A DNA stretch of 64,000 bases from Silanimonas sp044377035 (GCF_044377035.1 NZ_JBILJW010000009.1:1-64000), one strand, 5' to 3'; counted from the stretch's first letter, positions 1 through 9,480 are shown. Notes: generated by a model not told the origin, from the sequence alone. Made by a program: numbers and translations.

Positions 1-576
1 GTCTCCTCGACCTTCGACGAGCCCGCCGCGCGCCACGTGCAGGTCGCCGAGATGGTGATCGAGCGCGCCAAGCGCTTGGTCGAGCACAGGAAGGATGTGG
101 TGATCCTGCTTGACTCGATCACCCGCCTCGCCCGCGCGTACAACACCGTGGTGCCGAGCTCCGGCAAGGTGCTGACCGGCGGCGTCGACGCCAACGCCCT
201 GCACCGCCCGAAGCGCTTCTTCGGCGCGGCGCGCAAGGTGGAGGAAGGCGGCTCGCTGACGATCATCGCCACCGCGCTCGTGGAAACGGGCTCGAAGATG
301 GACGAGGTGATCTACGAGGAGTTCAAGGGCACCGGCAACTGCGAAGTGCACCTCGACCGCCGCATCGCCGAGAAGCGCGTCTACCCGGCGATCAACATCA
401 ACCGCTCGGGCACGCGTCGCGAAGAGCTGCTGATCGAGCCGGACATGCTGCAGAAGATCTGGATCCTCCGGAAGCTGCTGCACCCGATGGACGAACTGGC
501 GGCGATGGAGTTCCTGCTCGACAAGATGAAGAACACCAAGTCGAACGACGAGTTCTTCAACTTCATGAAACGCTGA
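1..576 (+). CDS. rho: Transcription termination factor Rho, C-terminal part (5' end outside window)
   Basis: The reading frame is open from the first base, so the gene starts upstream; 191 residues are visible. Rho is a hexameric RNA-dependent ATPase that ends transcription at Rho-dependent sites. The visible part begins at the SSTFDEP segment after the Walker A region. It includes the Walker B strand (VVILLDSITRLARAYN), the Q-loop region (GKVLTGGVDANALHRPKRFF) and the R-loop and C-terminal segment ending in FFNFMKR. These match the last ~190 residues of the usual ~420-residue protein. A perfect hairpin terminator follows 41 bases after the stop. Identification is secure. Confidence 0.98.
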   Translation, partial: VSSTFDEPAARHVQVAEMVIERAKRLVEHRKDVVILLDSITRLARAYNTVVPSSGKVLTGGVDANALHRPKRFFGAARKVEEGGSLTIIATALVETGSKMDEVIYEEFKGTGNCEVHLDRRIAEKRVYPAININRSGTRREELLIEPDMLQKIWILRKLLHPMDELAAMEFLLDKMKNTKSNDEFFNFMKR

Positions 577-617
577 ACCGTCGCGGCGAACGCCGCGTCG
601 AACGGCAGGCAGTAAAG

Positions 618-650
618 CGAAGGCCCCGCGATGCGGGGCCTTCGTCGTTT
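618..650 (+). terminator. Bidirectional intrinsic terminator after rho
   Basis: A perfect 12-bp stem (CGAAGGCCCCGC at 618-629 and its complement at 633-644) with a 3-base loop is followed by a T-rich tail (TCGTTT). It lies between rho and the convergent gene ending at 674. The complementary strand also carries a short T run after the stem (GCTTTAC), so it could end transcription from both sides. Confidence 0.85.
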
Positions 651-673
651 CGCCGGCCTGTCGCCCGGCGCCT

Positions 674-1546
674 TCAGTTCACCGAGGTGCCGGCGACGTC
701 GTCGAGGAGTTGGAAGCTCGACGAAGCGGCTTCACCCAGCGGCGTCATGGCCACGGCACCTTCGAGCGACATCGTCATCCACGGCAACGGGGTGACCTCG
801 ACCGGAATGCGCGGCTGCCAGCCCGAATGCGCGCGGCCTGGTGGCGTGTACTGAACCGGCACCAGTGCGGTGCCGCTGGCGATCACTCCCGGGTCGCGGA
901 ACCTCCAGCCCCGCGCGGCGCGCATCGAGGCGGAAGCGAACTGCCTGGCGAAGGCGATGGCACGAAGGCGATGCTGGATGTCGTCGACGGCGAGCGCGAG
1001 GCTGTGCACGCCTACACCGACCACGTGGCCCTCGGCATCGACGCGCACCATCAGCATCACCTTGGCGCCATAGCCTTCGCGCGCCGGTGTCATTGGATAG
1101 GTCGGCGGGCGCAGATCATTGCGAGGCGCGCGCTCGCCGTTTGCACTTTCGTGACTGGGCGGATCGATGAACACGATGTTTTCGATGCCGAGCTTCACCT
1201 GGTCACTGCCTGGCAGGCGCTCCCCGGTGGCATCGAGGAGGAAATGTGCCTTGGCGCGCACGACGCGACCGTCGACATCCACGGGCTTGAAGCGCCACGT
1301 CGACATCGCGGCGCGGTAGATCTCGCGCGTCGACGCCGGCATGTCGAGCTCGACTTCCGTAACGCGGCCATCCGGCTCGACCACTAGGGTGCCACGCGTC
1401 GAAATCTCAAAGCGCTGCACCTGTCGCGGACCATCGGGAATGGCGTACTGCTGCTCAGTGGGCAGCGTCGACGCCGGTGCCGACGCGCCGATCGGAGAGG
1501 ACAACATCAAGACGGCCGCGCAGGCCGTTGCGATCATCGTTCGCAT
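674..1546 (-). CDS. Secreted protein with TonB_C-like (energy-transducer-like) domains
   Basis: This is a protein of about 290 residues. It starts with a signal peptide (MRTMIATACAAVLMLSSPIGASA), so it is probably periplasmic. The start at 1546 is chosen because AGGAG lies about 10 bases upstream and the signal peptide begins there; a longer frame exists upstream but lacks these. Two regions resemble the TonB C-terminal fold. The first has GTLVVEPDGRVTEVELD and a following WRFKPVDVDG strand. The second has PPTYPMTPAREGYGAKVMLMVRVDAEGHVVGV and a following GWRF strand. There is no N-terminal proline-rich membrane anchor, so it is not a classical TonB. Such proteins are common in Xanthomonadaceae, with unknown function. 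It is convergent with rho. Confidence 0.7.
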   Translation of the reverse strand: MRTMIATACAAVLMLSSPIGASAPASTLPTEQQYAIPDGPRQVQRFEISTRGTLVVEPDGRVTEVELDMPASTREIYRAAMSTWRFKPVDVDGRVVRAKAHFLLDATGERLPGSDQVKLGIENIVFIDPPSHESANGERAPRNDLRPPTYPMTPAREGYGAKVMLMVRVDAEGHVVGVGVHSLALAVDDIQHRLRAIAFARQFASASMRAARGWRFRDPGVIASGTALVPVQYTPPGRAHSGWQPRIPVEVTPLPWMTMSLEGAVAMTPLGEAASSSFQLLDDVAGTSVN

Positions 1547-1653
1547 GGGGGGACTCCTGTCATTGCGAGGGGGGTACGCCGCCACACCGTGCCACGCCAC
1601 CGCGCGGGTCGCAACGGCACCAGCCTAGTGCGGGGGAGCAGCCCGCCGTTGTG

Positions 1654-4600
1654 TCAGGGATCCCGCGGCTTCAGCAGTCGCGCGAGCGACGGCAACACGC
1701 CCGAAGCGGTGGGCGTCGATGGCACAGCCGGCGACGATGCCGAATTCGCGGCGTCGGAGGTGCTGGCACCGACGTCAGCCACAGGTTTCGCTTCCACGTG
1801 GCGCACCGACTGGAACAGCGCGGCGATGTCGACGAAGCCGCGGATCAGGGCGAGATCGTGCGGGGTGCGGCCGAGACGGTCGCGGGCCGCGGGCTGGGCG
1901 CCTTCGCGCAGCAGCCGCTCGACGATGCGGCCGAGGCCGTGCAGCGCCGCGAGGTGCAGGACGGTGAGGCCGCGGTGCTCGACGTGGGCCAAGGACACGC
2001 CTTCGCTGAGCAGGCGGTCGAGCGCGGCAAACAGCACATCCTCGTCGACGCTGGCACCGGCCTCGGCGCGCGCGCCGAGCAGCAGCAGCGTCGGGGTCTG
2101 CTCGGAGGCACTCGTCGCTTCGGCGTCGGCATCGGCCAGGAGCAGCGCGTCGAACAGCGCCAGGACGCGCGCACGCTCGCGCGAATTGAAGGTGAACAGC
2201 GCAGCGCAGTGCAGCGGCGTCAGCCCCTGGGCGTCGCGCGCGGCGACATCGGCACCGGCGCGCAGCAGGCGCGAAACGAGGTCCGGGAGGCCAAGCGCGG
2301 AGGCCAACATCAGCGGCGTGACGCCGCCGGGCATCGCCTGCTCGGGGTCGGCACCCGCCGCCAGCAGGCGATCGACGACGTTGGCGTGGCGCATGCTGAT
2401 CGCCGCCGACAGCGGCGTGGCGCCGGTGCGCGCCGCGATGGAGGTGTCGGCATGCAGCCCGAGCAGATGGTCGACGATGGCGAGGTGGCCGCCGCCGGCA
2501 GCCCGCAGCAGGGCCGTGCAGCCCTGTGCATCCACGCCATCCACCGCGAGCCCCAGCGCGACGAGTCGGACGACGGCGCCGAGATCGCCGGCCATCGCCG
2601 CGGCCGGGAGATCCCCCGGCTGCAGCGCGCGTCCCGGCAGTTTCCAGGGGCCCCAGTCCAGCCATTCGGCGAGGTCGCGGCGGCCACGGGCCAGGGCCGC
2701 GCCGTGCGGCGTCTGGCCGTCGGCGGCACGCGCATCGGCGGGTGCGCCGTGGCGGACGAGGCGCTTGATCACGGCTTCGTGGCCACGGGCGACGGCCAGA
2801 TGGAGCGGCGTGTGTCCGCGTGCATCGCGCTGCGCCGGGTCGACGCCCCGCTGAAGCAGCGCATCGAGCATGGGCAGGCAGGGCAACTGCGCGGCGAGGC
2901 CGATGGCGCTGTCCCCGTTCGGTGCGGAACCGAAGGGGTCGACGCCCCGTTCGAGCAGCCCCAGGCCGATGGCGGCGGCGCGCGATGGTTCGCGCGGGTT
3001 CGCAGCCAACCAGCGCGCCACCGCGCCCACGCCTTGCGGGGTTTGGCCCTGTGCCAGCAGCGCGCGCAGACCGAGTTCGGCATCGAGGCCGCGATCCAGC
3101 AGCAGCAGGCCGACGCTGTCCATGCCGGACACGCGATCGTCGGAATGCGCGCCGTGCTCGAGCAACCATTCGAAGACGTCGATGCCGGCGGCGTCGGCGA
3201 ACTCCAGCAGCAGCATCGAAATCGCCACGCGGCCCGGCGCGTCCTCCGCGCCGAGCACGTCCTGCGCGGCGCGGAAATCGCGGGCCCGCAGCGCGTCGCG
3301 GAGGCGCTCGCGGGCCGGCTTGAGCGCGATGCCCGACGCCACCTCGTCGAGGTCGCCCGGCAGCGGGTAATCGGGATCGAGCACGGCGACGAGCGCCCAG
3401 CGTCCTCCACCAACGGCATGGTCGACCGGACGACGGCCCGCGGCGTCGCGCGCCTCGCGATCGATGCCGAGGGCCAGCAGGGCGCGCAGGCGCTCCGGCT
3501 CGACACCGGCCTCGCAGGCCAGGGCCAAGGCATTGCGCCCGCCGACGTCGCGGGCCGCCGGGTCGGGATGGCGGGCGAGCACCAGCGGCAACAGCGCCGG
3601 GTTCGGCGAACGCGCGGCTTCCAGCAGGGCGGTGCGTCCTTCGTCGTCGGCGGCGTCCACCGAGGCGCCGGCGTCGATCAGCACCTGCGCGATTGCGGCG
3701 TGGCCGGCGGCGAGCGCTTCGAGCAGCGCGGTACGGCCGCGGGCATCGCGCGAATCGACCTTCGCCTTGTGCTTGAGCAGCAATTGCACGCCGGCGGGAT
3801 CGTCGTCTTCGCCACCCGCGGCCGCGAGCAGGGTCGGCTGTGCACCGGGGGATTCCGGCTTGGCGCCGCGTTCGAGCAGGAAGCGCGCGACGCGCCAGTT
3901 GCCCGAGGCGAGGGCCAACGCGAGAGGCGGCTGCGCTTCGCCGTTGAGGGCGTGCAGGTCGGCGCCGGCATCGAGCAACTGGGCCGCGATCGCCGGATCG
4001 GTGCTGCGCGCTGCGTGGTGCAGGGGCGTGTTGCCGTCGCGGTCGGCGCGTCGCGGGTCGGCGCCGTTGGCGAGCAGCATGGTCACGGCGTCGATGCGAC
4101 CGTGCCAGGAATCGCGCGTCGCCGCGAGCAGCGGGGTCAGCCCGGCGTGCTCCTGGTTGAGGTCGGCGCCGCGGACGATCAGCTCACGCAGCAGGCGAAG
4201 GTCGGGCAGCAGGGCCGCGAGCATCGGCAGGCTGCGCTGGTCGGGCGCACCGGGCTCCGGCAGGGCGTCCGGGTCGGCGCCCGCATCGAGCGCTTCGATC
4301 ACGGCATCGATGCGGCCGGCGCGGGCATGGGCGTACACGTCGCCGACAGCCGGCGAAGCGGGTTCGTCGTCTTCCTCGGCTTCGAGCACCCGAGGAGCGA
4401 CAGGCTCCGGCGGCAGCGGCGGTGCTTCGGGCGCATGGCCCGAACGCTGGAGGGCGGCGTGCACCGCCAGCAGGCCGACGGCATAGGGCACCGCCAGCCA
4501 CCAGATGGAGAGCAGGCGCGGCGGCGGCCACACCATCAGCCACGCCCCGACCGTGGCCGCGAGCACCGCGAAGGCCAGTGCCAGCCCCCGATGCAGCGAC

Positions 4601-5037
4601 CAGGTCCCGGGCACCGCGGCGGCGAGTGTGGCCAAGCCGCCGCCCTGGCGGGCGGCCATGGCGAACAAGGTCCATTGCCGCCACAGCACGGTCCACGCGA
4701 GTCCCACGACCGCGCCCAGCCCCAGCGCGGCGGCAAGGCTGCCGGTTTCGAGCAGGCTGCTCCAAGGCCAAGCGAAGCCGAGGCCCAGCAGGGCGAACGT
4801 GGCGCCCCACAGCACGGCTAGGGTGATCGCGTCGCGCCACCACACGCGCAGCGCCGGGGACTCCGGGGCCGGCGACAGCAGAGCCATGCCGAGGGCCAAC
4901 GCGGGCTGGGCCAGCCACGGCCCGAGCACGGCCATCGCACCGACCGGCCAGAGCGCCGGCAACACGGCCAGCCCCAAGCCGACGAGCAGCAGCGGAAGGG
5001 CGAGGCTGCGCTGCAGCGTCGACCGCGGATCAGTCAT
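1654..5037 (-). CDS. Large membrane-anchored ankyrin-repeat protein
   Basis: The protein has about 1,127 residues. The start at 5037 (MTDPRSTLQRS) overlaps the stop of the YcgL gene by 8 bases, suggesting translational coupling. The first ~220 residues hold about six hydrophobic segments (for example LALPLLLVGLGLAVLPALW and GLALAFAVLAATVGAWLMVW). An acidic/proline linker follows. The remaining ~860 residues are mostly ankyrin units with the usual GxTPLHxAA and LLxxGADxxxx signatures (DGNTPLHHAA, RGHTPLHLAVARGH, GLTVLHLAALHG). Repeats in the middle are degenerate. Ankyrin arrays mediate protein-protein contacts and probably lie in the cytoplasm here. No enzymatic domain is visible and the partner is unknown. 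Confidence 0.85.
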   Translation of the reverse strand: MTDPRSTLQRSLALPLLLVGLGLAVLPALWPVGAMAVLGPWLAQPALALGMALLSPAPESPALRVWWRDAITLAVLWGATFALLGLGFAWPWSSLLETGSLAAALGLGAVVGLAWTVLWRQWTLFAMAARQGGGLATLAAAVPGTWSLHRGLALAFAVLAATVGAWLMVWPPPRLLSIWWLAVPYAVGLLAVHAALQRSGHAPEAPPLPPEPVAPRVLEAEEDDEPASPAVGDVYAHARAGRIDAVIEALDAGADPDALPEPGAPDQRSLPMLAALLPDLRLLRELIVRGADLNQEHAGLTPLLAATRDSWHGRIDAVTMLLANGADPRRADRDGNTPLHHAARSTDPAIAAQLLDAGADLHALNGEAQPPLALALASGNWRVARFLLERGAKPESPGAQPTLLAAAGGEDDDPAGVQLLLKHKAKVDSRDARGRTALLEALAAGHAAIAQVLIDAGASVDAADDEGRTALLEAARSPNPALLPLVLARHPDPAARDVGGRNALALACEAGVEPERLRALLALGIDREARDAAGRRPVDHAVGGGRWALVAVLDPDYPLPGDLDEVASGIALKPARERLRDALRARDFRAAQDVLGAEDAPGRVAISMLLLEFADAAGIDVFEWLLEHGAHSDDRVSGMDSVGLLLLDRGLDAELGLRALLAQGQTPQGVGAVARWLAANPREPSRAAAIGLGLLERGVDPFGSAPNGDSAIGLAAQLPCLPMLDALLQRGVDPAQRDARGHTPLHLAVARGHEAVIKRLVRHGAPADARAADGQTPHGAALARGRRDLAEWLDWGPWKLPGRALQPGDLPAAAMAGDLGAVVRLVALGLAVDGVDAQGCTALLRAAGGGHLAIVDHLLGLHADTSIAARTGATPLSAAISMRHANVVDRLLAAGADPEQAMPGGVTPLMLASALGLPDLVSRLLRAGADVAARDAQGLTPLHCAALFTFNSRERARVLALFDALLLADADAEATSASEQTPTLLLLGARAEAGASVDEDVLFAALDRLLSEGVSLAHVEHRGLTVLHLAALHGLGRIVERLLREGAQPAARDRLGRTPHDLALIRGFVDIAALFQSVRHVEAKPVADVGASTSDAANSASSPAVPSTPTASGVLPSLARLLKPRDP

Positions 5038-5284
5038 CCGCGCTCCCGTCGGTGGGCGGCGGCGGGAATTGGATGTGGAAGCCCTGCCCGGCGAGGTTCG
5101 CACGCACCACGGCGGCATCCTCGCGGGCCAGCTGGCGCTCCGGCGTCAGCGCCACGTCGAGCACGAAGCGCAGTTCGCCGAGCTGGGTGCGCAGCACCTC
5201 GGGCAGCAGGCCGAAGGCGTCGCGCTCACGCAGGTAGACGAAGGTCTCGGCCTTGCGGAGGGATTTGTAGACGTAGGCCTGCAT
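5030..5284 (-). CDS. ycgL: YcgL-domain protein
   Basis: An 84-residue protein beginning MQAYVYKSLRKAETFVYL. It matches the small YcgL family (DUF709), which is ~80-100 residues, widespread in gammaproteobacteria and of unclear biochemical role. The start at 5284 is chosen because the family begins at the MxAYVYKS segment; a longer upstream frame is not supported. The stop lies inside the first codons of the ankyrin gene (8-base overlap), so the two are probably translated together. The C-terminal tail PPPPTDGSADD is lineage-specific. Confidence 0.85.
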   Translation of the reverse strand: MQAYVYKSLRKAETFVYLRERDAFGLLPEVLRTQLGELRFVLDVALTPERQLAREDAAVVRANLAGQGFHIQFPPPPTDGSADD

Positions 5285-5411
5285 TGAGCGGCGGCGCAAT
5301 GCGCCAAATCTTGGGAATGCGGCGATTGTGGCCGCTGGCGGCCACAGTGACCAGCGCGCCGTCGCGCAGCCTGCGCGCGGGGCCCTGCTAGGCTCGCGCC
5401 CTCGTTTCCCG

Positions 5412-7796
5412 ATGGAGAGCCTCGTGCCGAAGCCCCTGCCCCGCCCGATGCGCGGCCTTGCCCTGCTTGCGTCGACGCTGGCCGTCGCCCTGCCCGCCCA
5501 TGCCGAGCCCACGCCCGCCCCGCTGACGCTGGACCTCGCGATGTCGCACCCGGACTGGATCGGCCCGCCGGTGGAGCAGCTGTGGTGGAGCGCCGATTCG
5601 CAGCACGTGGCCTACACGCTAAAGCGCACCGGCTCGCCGGTGCGCGACGTGTTCCGCCAGCCTGCGGCCGGCGGCGACGCGGTGAAGCTGGCACCGGCCG
5701 ATGCCGCGGAAGCCGACGCCGCTGCCCCGGTCTTCGACGCCCGCCGCACGCGCATGGCGACGCTGCGCAACGGCGATGTCTTCGTGGTGACGCTCGCCAC
5801 CGGCCAGCGCCAGCAGCTCACGCAGAGCGCCGCCGACGAAGCCGACCTGCGTTTCGCCGCCGACGGCAACGCGGTGTTCTACCGCGTCGGCGACGAATGG
5901 CGCGCCTACGATTTCGCCGCGCAGCGCGAGCGCACCGTCGCCGTGCTGAAGGCCGAGAAGGACCCGCAGGCGGCGCCGAAGCCCGACGTGCTGCGCGATG
6001 CCGAGCTGCGACTGATCGACACCCTCGCCCGCCAGCGCGCCGATCGCGACGCCCTGGCAGCCGAGGCCAAGGCGCAGCGCGACGGCGACCGCACGCGCGT
6101 GGCCGCACCGGTCTTTTTCGGCGACGACGTGACCATCGCCGCGAGCAGCCTCTCCACCGATGGCCGCCACCTGCTGGTGGCGCTGGAGCCGAAGGGCGCC
6201 GATGCCGGGCGCGGCGGCAAGATGCCGCGCTACGTCAACGAGGATGGCTTCGAGGACGCCGAGGACGTGCGCACGCGCGTGGGTCGGAACGCCCCCATCG
6301 CGCAGACCTTCAAGCTCGTCGACCTCGCCGACGGCACGGTCACCGACCTCGACCTCAAGGCCCTGCCCGGCATCGACGTCGACCCGCTCGCCGCGCTGAA
6401 GAAGGAACACGAGCAGCCCGCGCTCGAGGGCCTGCGCGCCGTGCGCCTGATGGACGCGCGTTTCGCCCCGGACGGCACGCCGCTGGCCATGCTGCGCAGC
6501 GTCGACAACAAGGATCGCTGGATCGTCCGCATCGACCGCGACACGGCGACGCTCTCGACGGTGCATCGCCTGACGGACGCCGCGTGGATCAACTGGAACT
6601 TCAACGACTTCGGCGTGCTGCCCGATGGCCGGGCGTGGTGGCTCTCGGAGGAATCCGGCTACTCGCACCTCTACGTGCAGGACGGTCGTCGCGCGAAGGC
6701 GCTGACCAGCGGCCGCTGGGAAGCCTCGTCGCCCGTCCTCACGGCCGATGCCGCCAGCTTCGTCTTCGTCTGCAACCGCGCATGGCCGGGTGACTACGAA
6801 CTGTGCCGCGTGCCGGTGGCCGGCGGCGAAGTGCGCGAGCTCACGTCGCTCGATGGCGTGGAGGACTTCGCCCTGTCGCCCGACGGATCGAAGATCGCGC
6901 TGCGCTGGTCGGCCTCGTTCACGCCGCCGCAGGCGGCCGTGGTCGGCATCGATGGCGGTGACGTGCGCAAGCTCACCGACACGCGCGCGGCGGCCTTCAA
7001 GGCCATGCCGTGGCGCGCGCCGCGCTTCGTTCAGGTGCCGAGCAGCGACGGCGCGGGCACCGTCTGGGGCAAGCTCTACACGCCCACCACGATGGAGCCC
7101 GGCAAGCAGTATCCGGTGGTGATGTTCGTGCACGGCGCCGGCTACCTGCAGAACGTCTTCGCCCGCTATCCCGTGTACTTCCGCGAGCAGATGTTCCACC
7201 AGCTGCTCACCGACCGCGGCTACATCGTCCTCGACCTCGATTTCCGCGCCTCGGAAGGCTACGGCCGCGACTGGCGCACGGCGATCTACCGCCAGATGGG
7301 CACGCCGGAGCTGCAGGACTACAAGGACGGCATCGACTACCTCGTCGCCAACCATCAGGCGGATCGCGCGCGGGTGGGCATCTACGGCGGCAGCTACGGC
7401 GGCTTCATGAGCCTGATGGCGATGTTCAAGGCGCCCGGCGTGTTCCACGCCGGCGCGGCGCTGCGCCCGGTCACCGACTGGCGCCACTACAACCACGAGT
7501 ACACCAGCAACATCCTCGACACCCCGGAGCTGGGCCCGCAGGTCTACATCGACAGCTCGCCGATCGAGCACGCGGAACACCTGCAAGGCCGCCTGCTGAT
7601 CGCCCACGGCATGATCGACGACAACGTGTTCTTCCAGGATTCGGTGCGCCTCGCGCAGCGCCTGATCGAGCTGAAGAAGCCGGGCTGGGAGCTCGCGAGC
7701 TACCCGCTGGAGCGCCACGGCTACGTGCAGCCGGAAAGCTGGTACGACCAGTACCGCCGCATCCTTGAATTGATGGACGAGACCTTGAAGCCATGA
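5412..7796 (+). CDS. S9 family (prolyl oligopeptidase-type) serine peptidase, secreted
   Basis: This is a periplasmic or secreted peptidase of ~790 residues. The N-terminus is a signal peptide ending near ALPAHA. A beta-propeller-like region follows with WSADSQHVAY and LSPDGSKIALRW repeats. The C-terminal alpha/beta-hydrolase domain has the nucleophile motif GGSYGG (Ser codon at 7392), a DDNVFF segment with the likely catalytic Asp, and the final His in ERHGYV. The start is uncertain: ATG at 5412 has no clear ribosome site, while GTG at 5424 (in frame) has GGAGAG just upstream and may be real. Its last codons overlap the antiporter gene by 4 bases (ATGA), implying coupled translation. The family cleaves short peptides; the substrate is unknown. 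Confidence 0.9.
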   Translation: MESLVPKPLPRPMRGLALLASTLAVALPAHAEPTPAPLTLDLAMSHPDWIGPPVEQLWWSADSQHVAYTLKRTGSPVRDVFRQPAAGGDAVKLAPADAAEADAAAPVFDARRTRMATLRNGDVFVVTLATGQRQQLTQSAADEADLRFAADGNAVFYRVGDEWRAYDFAAQRERTVAVLKAEKDPQAAPKPDVLRDAELRLIDTLARQRADRDALAAEAKAQRDGDRTRVAAPVFFGDDVTIAASSLSTDGRHLLVALEPKGADAGRGGKMPRYVNEDGFEDAEDVRTRVGRNAPIAQTFKLVDLADGTVTDLDLKALPGIDVDPLAALKKEHEQPALEGLRAVRLMDARFAPDGTPLAMLRSVDNKDRWIVRIDRDTATLSTVHRLTDAAWINWNFNDFGVLPDGRAWWLSEESGYSHLYVQDGRRAKALTSGRWEASSPVLTADAASFVFVCNRAWPGDYELCRVPVAGGEVRELTSLDGVEDFALSPDGSKIALRWSASFTPPQAAVVGIDGGDVRKLTDTRAAAFKAMPWRAPRFVQVPSSDGAGTVWGKLYTPTTMEPGKQYPVVMFVHGAGYLQNVFARYPVYFREQMFHQLLTDRGYIVLDLDFRASEGYGRDWRTAIYRQMGTPELQDYKDGIDYLVANHQADRARVGIYGGSYGGFMSLMAMFKAPGVFHAGAALRPVTDWRHYNHEYTSNILDTPELGPQVYIDSSPIEHAEHLQGRLLIAHGMIDDNVFFQDSVRLAQRLIELKKPGWELASYPLERHGYVQPESWYDQYRRILELMDETLKP

Positions 7797-8854
7797 TCAC
7801 CGCCCTCACCCTCCTCGCCGGTCTCGCCCTGCTGATCGTCGGTGCCGAAATGCTCGTCAAGGGCGCCTCGCGCGTCGCCGCGGGCTTCGGCATCTCGCCG
7901 CTGGTGATCGGCCTCACCGTCGTCGCCTTCGGCACCAGCTCGCCGGAGATGGCCATTTCGGTGTCATCCGCCTGGAAGGGCGAAGCCGACATCGCCGTCG
8001 GCAACGTGGTCGGCAGCAACATCTTCAACGTCCTGTTCATCCTCGGCCTGTCGGCGCTGATCACGCCGCTGGTGGTCAGCAAGCAGCTGGTGAAGCTCGA
8101 CGTGCCGCTGATGATCGGTGTGTCGGTGCTGGCCTTCCTGCTGTCGATGGACGGCCGCATCGCCTTCTGGGAAGGCGCCATTCTCTTCGTCGGCGTCATC
8201 GGCTACACGATCCTTGCCATCCGCATGGGCAAGGCCAGCGGCGAAACCGGCGAAGCCGTCGAGGGCGCCGACCGGACGGGGATGAACCTCGGTCTCATCG
8301 CCGTCGGACTGGTGCTGCTGGTGCTCGGCTCGCAGTGGCTGGTGAGCGCGGCCATCACCATCGCCACCGCCATGGGCGTGAGCGAACTCGTGATCGGCCT
8401 GACCATCGTCGCCGCCGGCACCTCGATGCCGGAAGTGGCGACCTCGGTCACCGCGGCCATCCGCGGCCAACGCGACATCGCGGTGGGCAACGTCGTCGGC
8501 AGCAACATCTTCAACATCCTCGCCGTGCTCGGCCTCACCGCGATGGTCGCCCCGGGCGGCCTGCCGGTCTCGCAGGCGGCGCTCAACTTCGACTACCCGG
8601 TGATGATGGCGGTGGCCGTGGCCTGCCTGCCGATCTTCTTCGTCGGCTACACGATCCAGCGCTGGGAAGGCGCCCTGTTCCTCGGCTACTACGTTGCCTA
8701 CACCGTGTACCTCGTTTTCGCCGCCACCGAGCATGACGCCCTGCCGGTGTTCAGCCAGGCGATGATGTGGTTCGTGGTGCCGCTCACGGTGATCACGCTG
8801 CTGATCGTGCTGGCCCGCGAGCTGAAGGCACGCCGGTCACGCCAGGGGACTTGA
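7793..8854 (+). CDS. Calcium/sodium antiporter (CaCA family, YrbG-like)
   Basis: This is a 353-residue inner-membrane protein made of two homologous halves, as expected for the Ca2+:cation antiporter family. Each half carries a copy of the alpha-repeat: GLTVVAFGTSSPE with GNVVGSNIFNVL in the first, and GLTIVAAGTSMPE with GNVVGSNIFNIL in the second. These repeats contain the acidic residues that bind the exchanged ions. About ten hydrophobic segments are visible. The start codon overlaps the stop of the S9 peptidase gene (ATGA), so the two form a transcription unit; a functional link between them is not obvious. Confidence 0.95.
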   Translation: MITALTLLAGLALLIVGAEMLVKGASRVAAGFGISPLVIGLTVVAFGTSSPEMAISVSSAWKGEADIAVGNVVGSNIFNVLFILGLSALITPLVVSKQLVKLDVPLMIGVSVLAFLLSMDGRIAFWEGAILFVGVIGYTILAIRMGKASGETGEAVEGADRTGMNLGLIAVGLVLLVLGSQWLVSAAITIATAMGVSELVIGLTIVAAGTSMPEVATSVTAAIRGQRDIAVGNVVGSNIFNILAVLGLTAMVAPGGLPVSQAALNFDYPVMMAVAVACLPIFFVGYTIQRWEGALFLGYYVAYTVYLVFAATEHDALPVFSQAMMWFVVPLTVITLLIVLARELKARRSRQGT

Positions 8855-8868
8855 GACAACGGGGCGCT

Positions 8869-9480
8869 TTACGGCCTGTAGACGCCCCGCAAGACCCTCA
8901 ACAAGCCAAGCCATCGCCGGCCACCGCTCAGGTCGCCGGCCAGTCGCATCAGTGCATCGTGGAAGCCAAGGTCGGGCAATGCAGCCTCCACTGCACGGAG
9001 CTGTTCCGCGCCCAGACCCTTGCGCAGTCGTCCTTGGGTGGCATCCACCCAGTCCGCCTTGCGCAAGGCATTGACCACCCTCGCGTTCGGCCCACAGTAG
9101 GGCGTCAGCTTGTGGTGCCAGTGGATCAACGCGACCATCAGATCCACATCCACTGCCAGCTGCCGCTGGCGGACCGTCTGCGTCGCCAAATGCTCGGAGG
9201 GCGCCAGATAGGCGAGGTCTTTGGCCACCCACAGTCCGATGTCATGGAAGGCCAAGGCGGCTTCGATGGTGGTGCGGTGGGCCTCGTCCCCGCCGAGGAA
9301 GTGGTTGGTGTAGGTCAGCACCCGAAGGATGTGGTTCCGGTACCCGGGCAGGTCGCTGCCGATCAGGGCAGCGTGCGGTTCGAGCAGCGTATCGACCAGC
9401 GGCGAACCGGTGATGATGGCGATGGGGGTCACGAGCGTCTTGTCCGGTCTGCGGGCAGGCGGCGATCCTAGGCATTGCAT
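8869..9480 (-). CDS. HD-domain protein (putative phosphohydrolase)
   Basis: The core resembles HD-superfamily metal-dependent phosphohydrolases: YRNHILRVLTYTNHF, then AALAFHDIGLW with the HD pair, then VALIHWHHKLTPY. The start is uncertain. ATG at 9480 gives 203 residues but leaves only 33 bases to the divergent regulator gene. GTG at 9432 gives 187 residues beginning MTPIAIITGSPLV and an 81-base intergenic space. Neither has a strong ribosome site. It is divergent from an HxlR-type regulator, the usual layout for a regulator and its target. The substrate is unknown. Confidence 0.75.
   Translation of the reverse strand: MQCLGSPPARRPDKTLVTPIAIITGSPLVDTLLEPHAALIGSDLPGYRNHILRVLTYTNHFLGGDEAHRTTIEAALAFHDIGLWVAKDLAYLAPSEHLATQTVRQRQLAVDVDLMVALIHWHHKLTPYCGPNARVVNALRKADWVDATQGRLRKGLGAEQLRAVEAALPDLGFHDALMRLAGDLSGGRRWLGLLRVLRGVYRP

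Noticed and set aside
1477..4821. Very long open frame on the + strand opposite the ankyrin gene (about 1,100 codons)
   Set aside because: It is antisense to a clear ankyrin-repeat protein, has low-complexity Arg/Gln/Gly composition and shows no domain. Long antisense frames are expected at this GC content.
5619..7718. Long minus-strand frame opposite the S9 peptidase gene
   Set aside because: Composition is typical of a shadow frame and it lies wholly opposite a gene with intact catalytic motifs.
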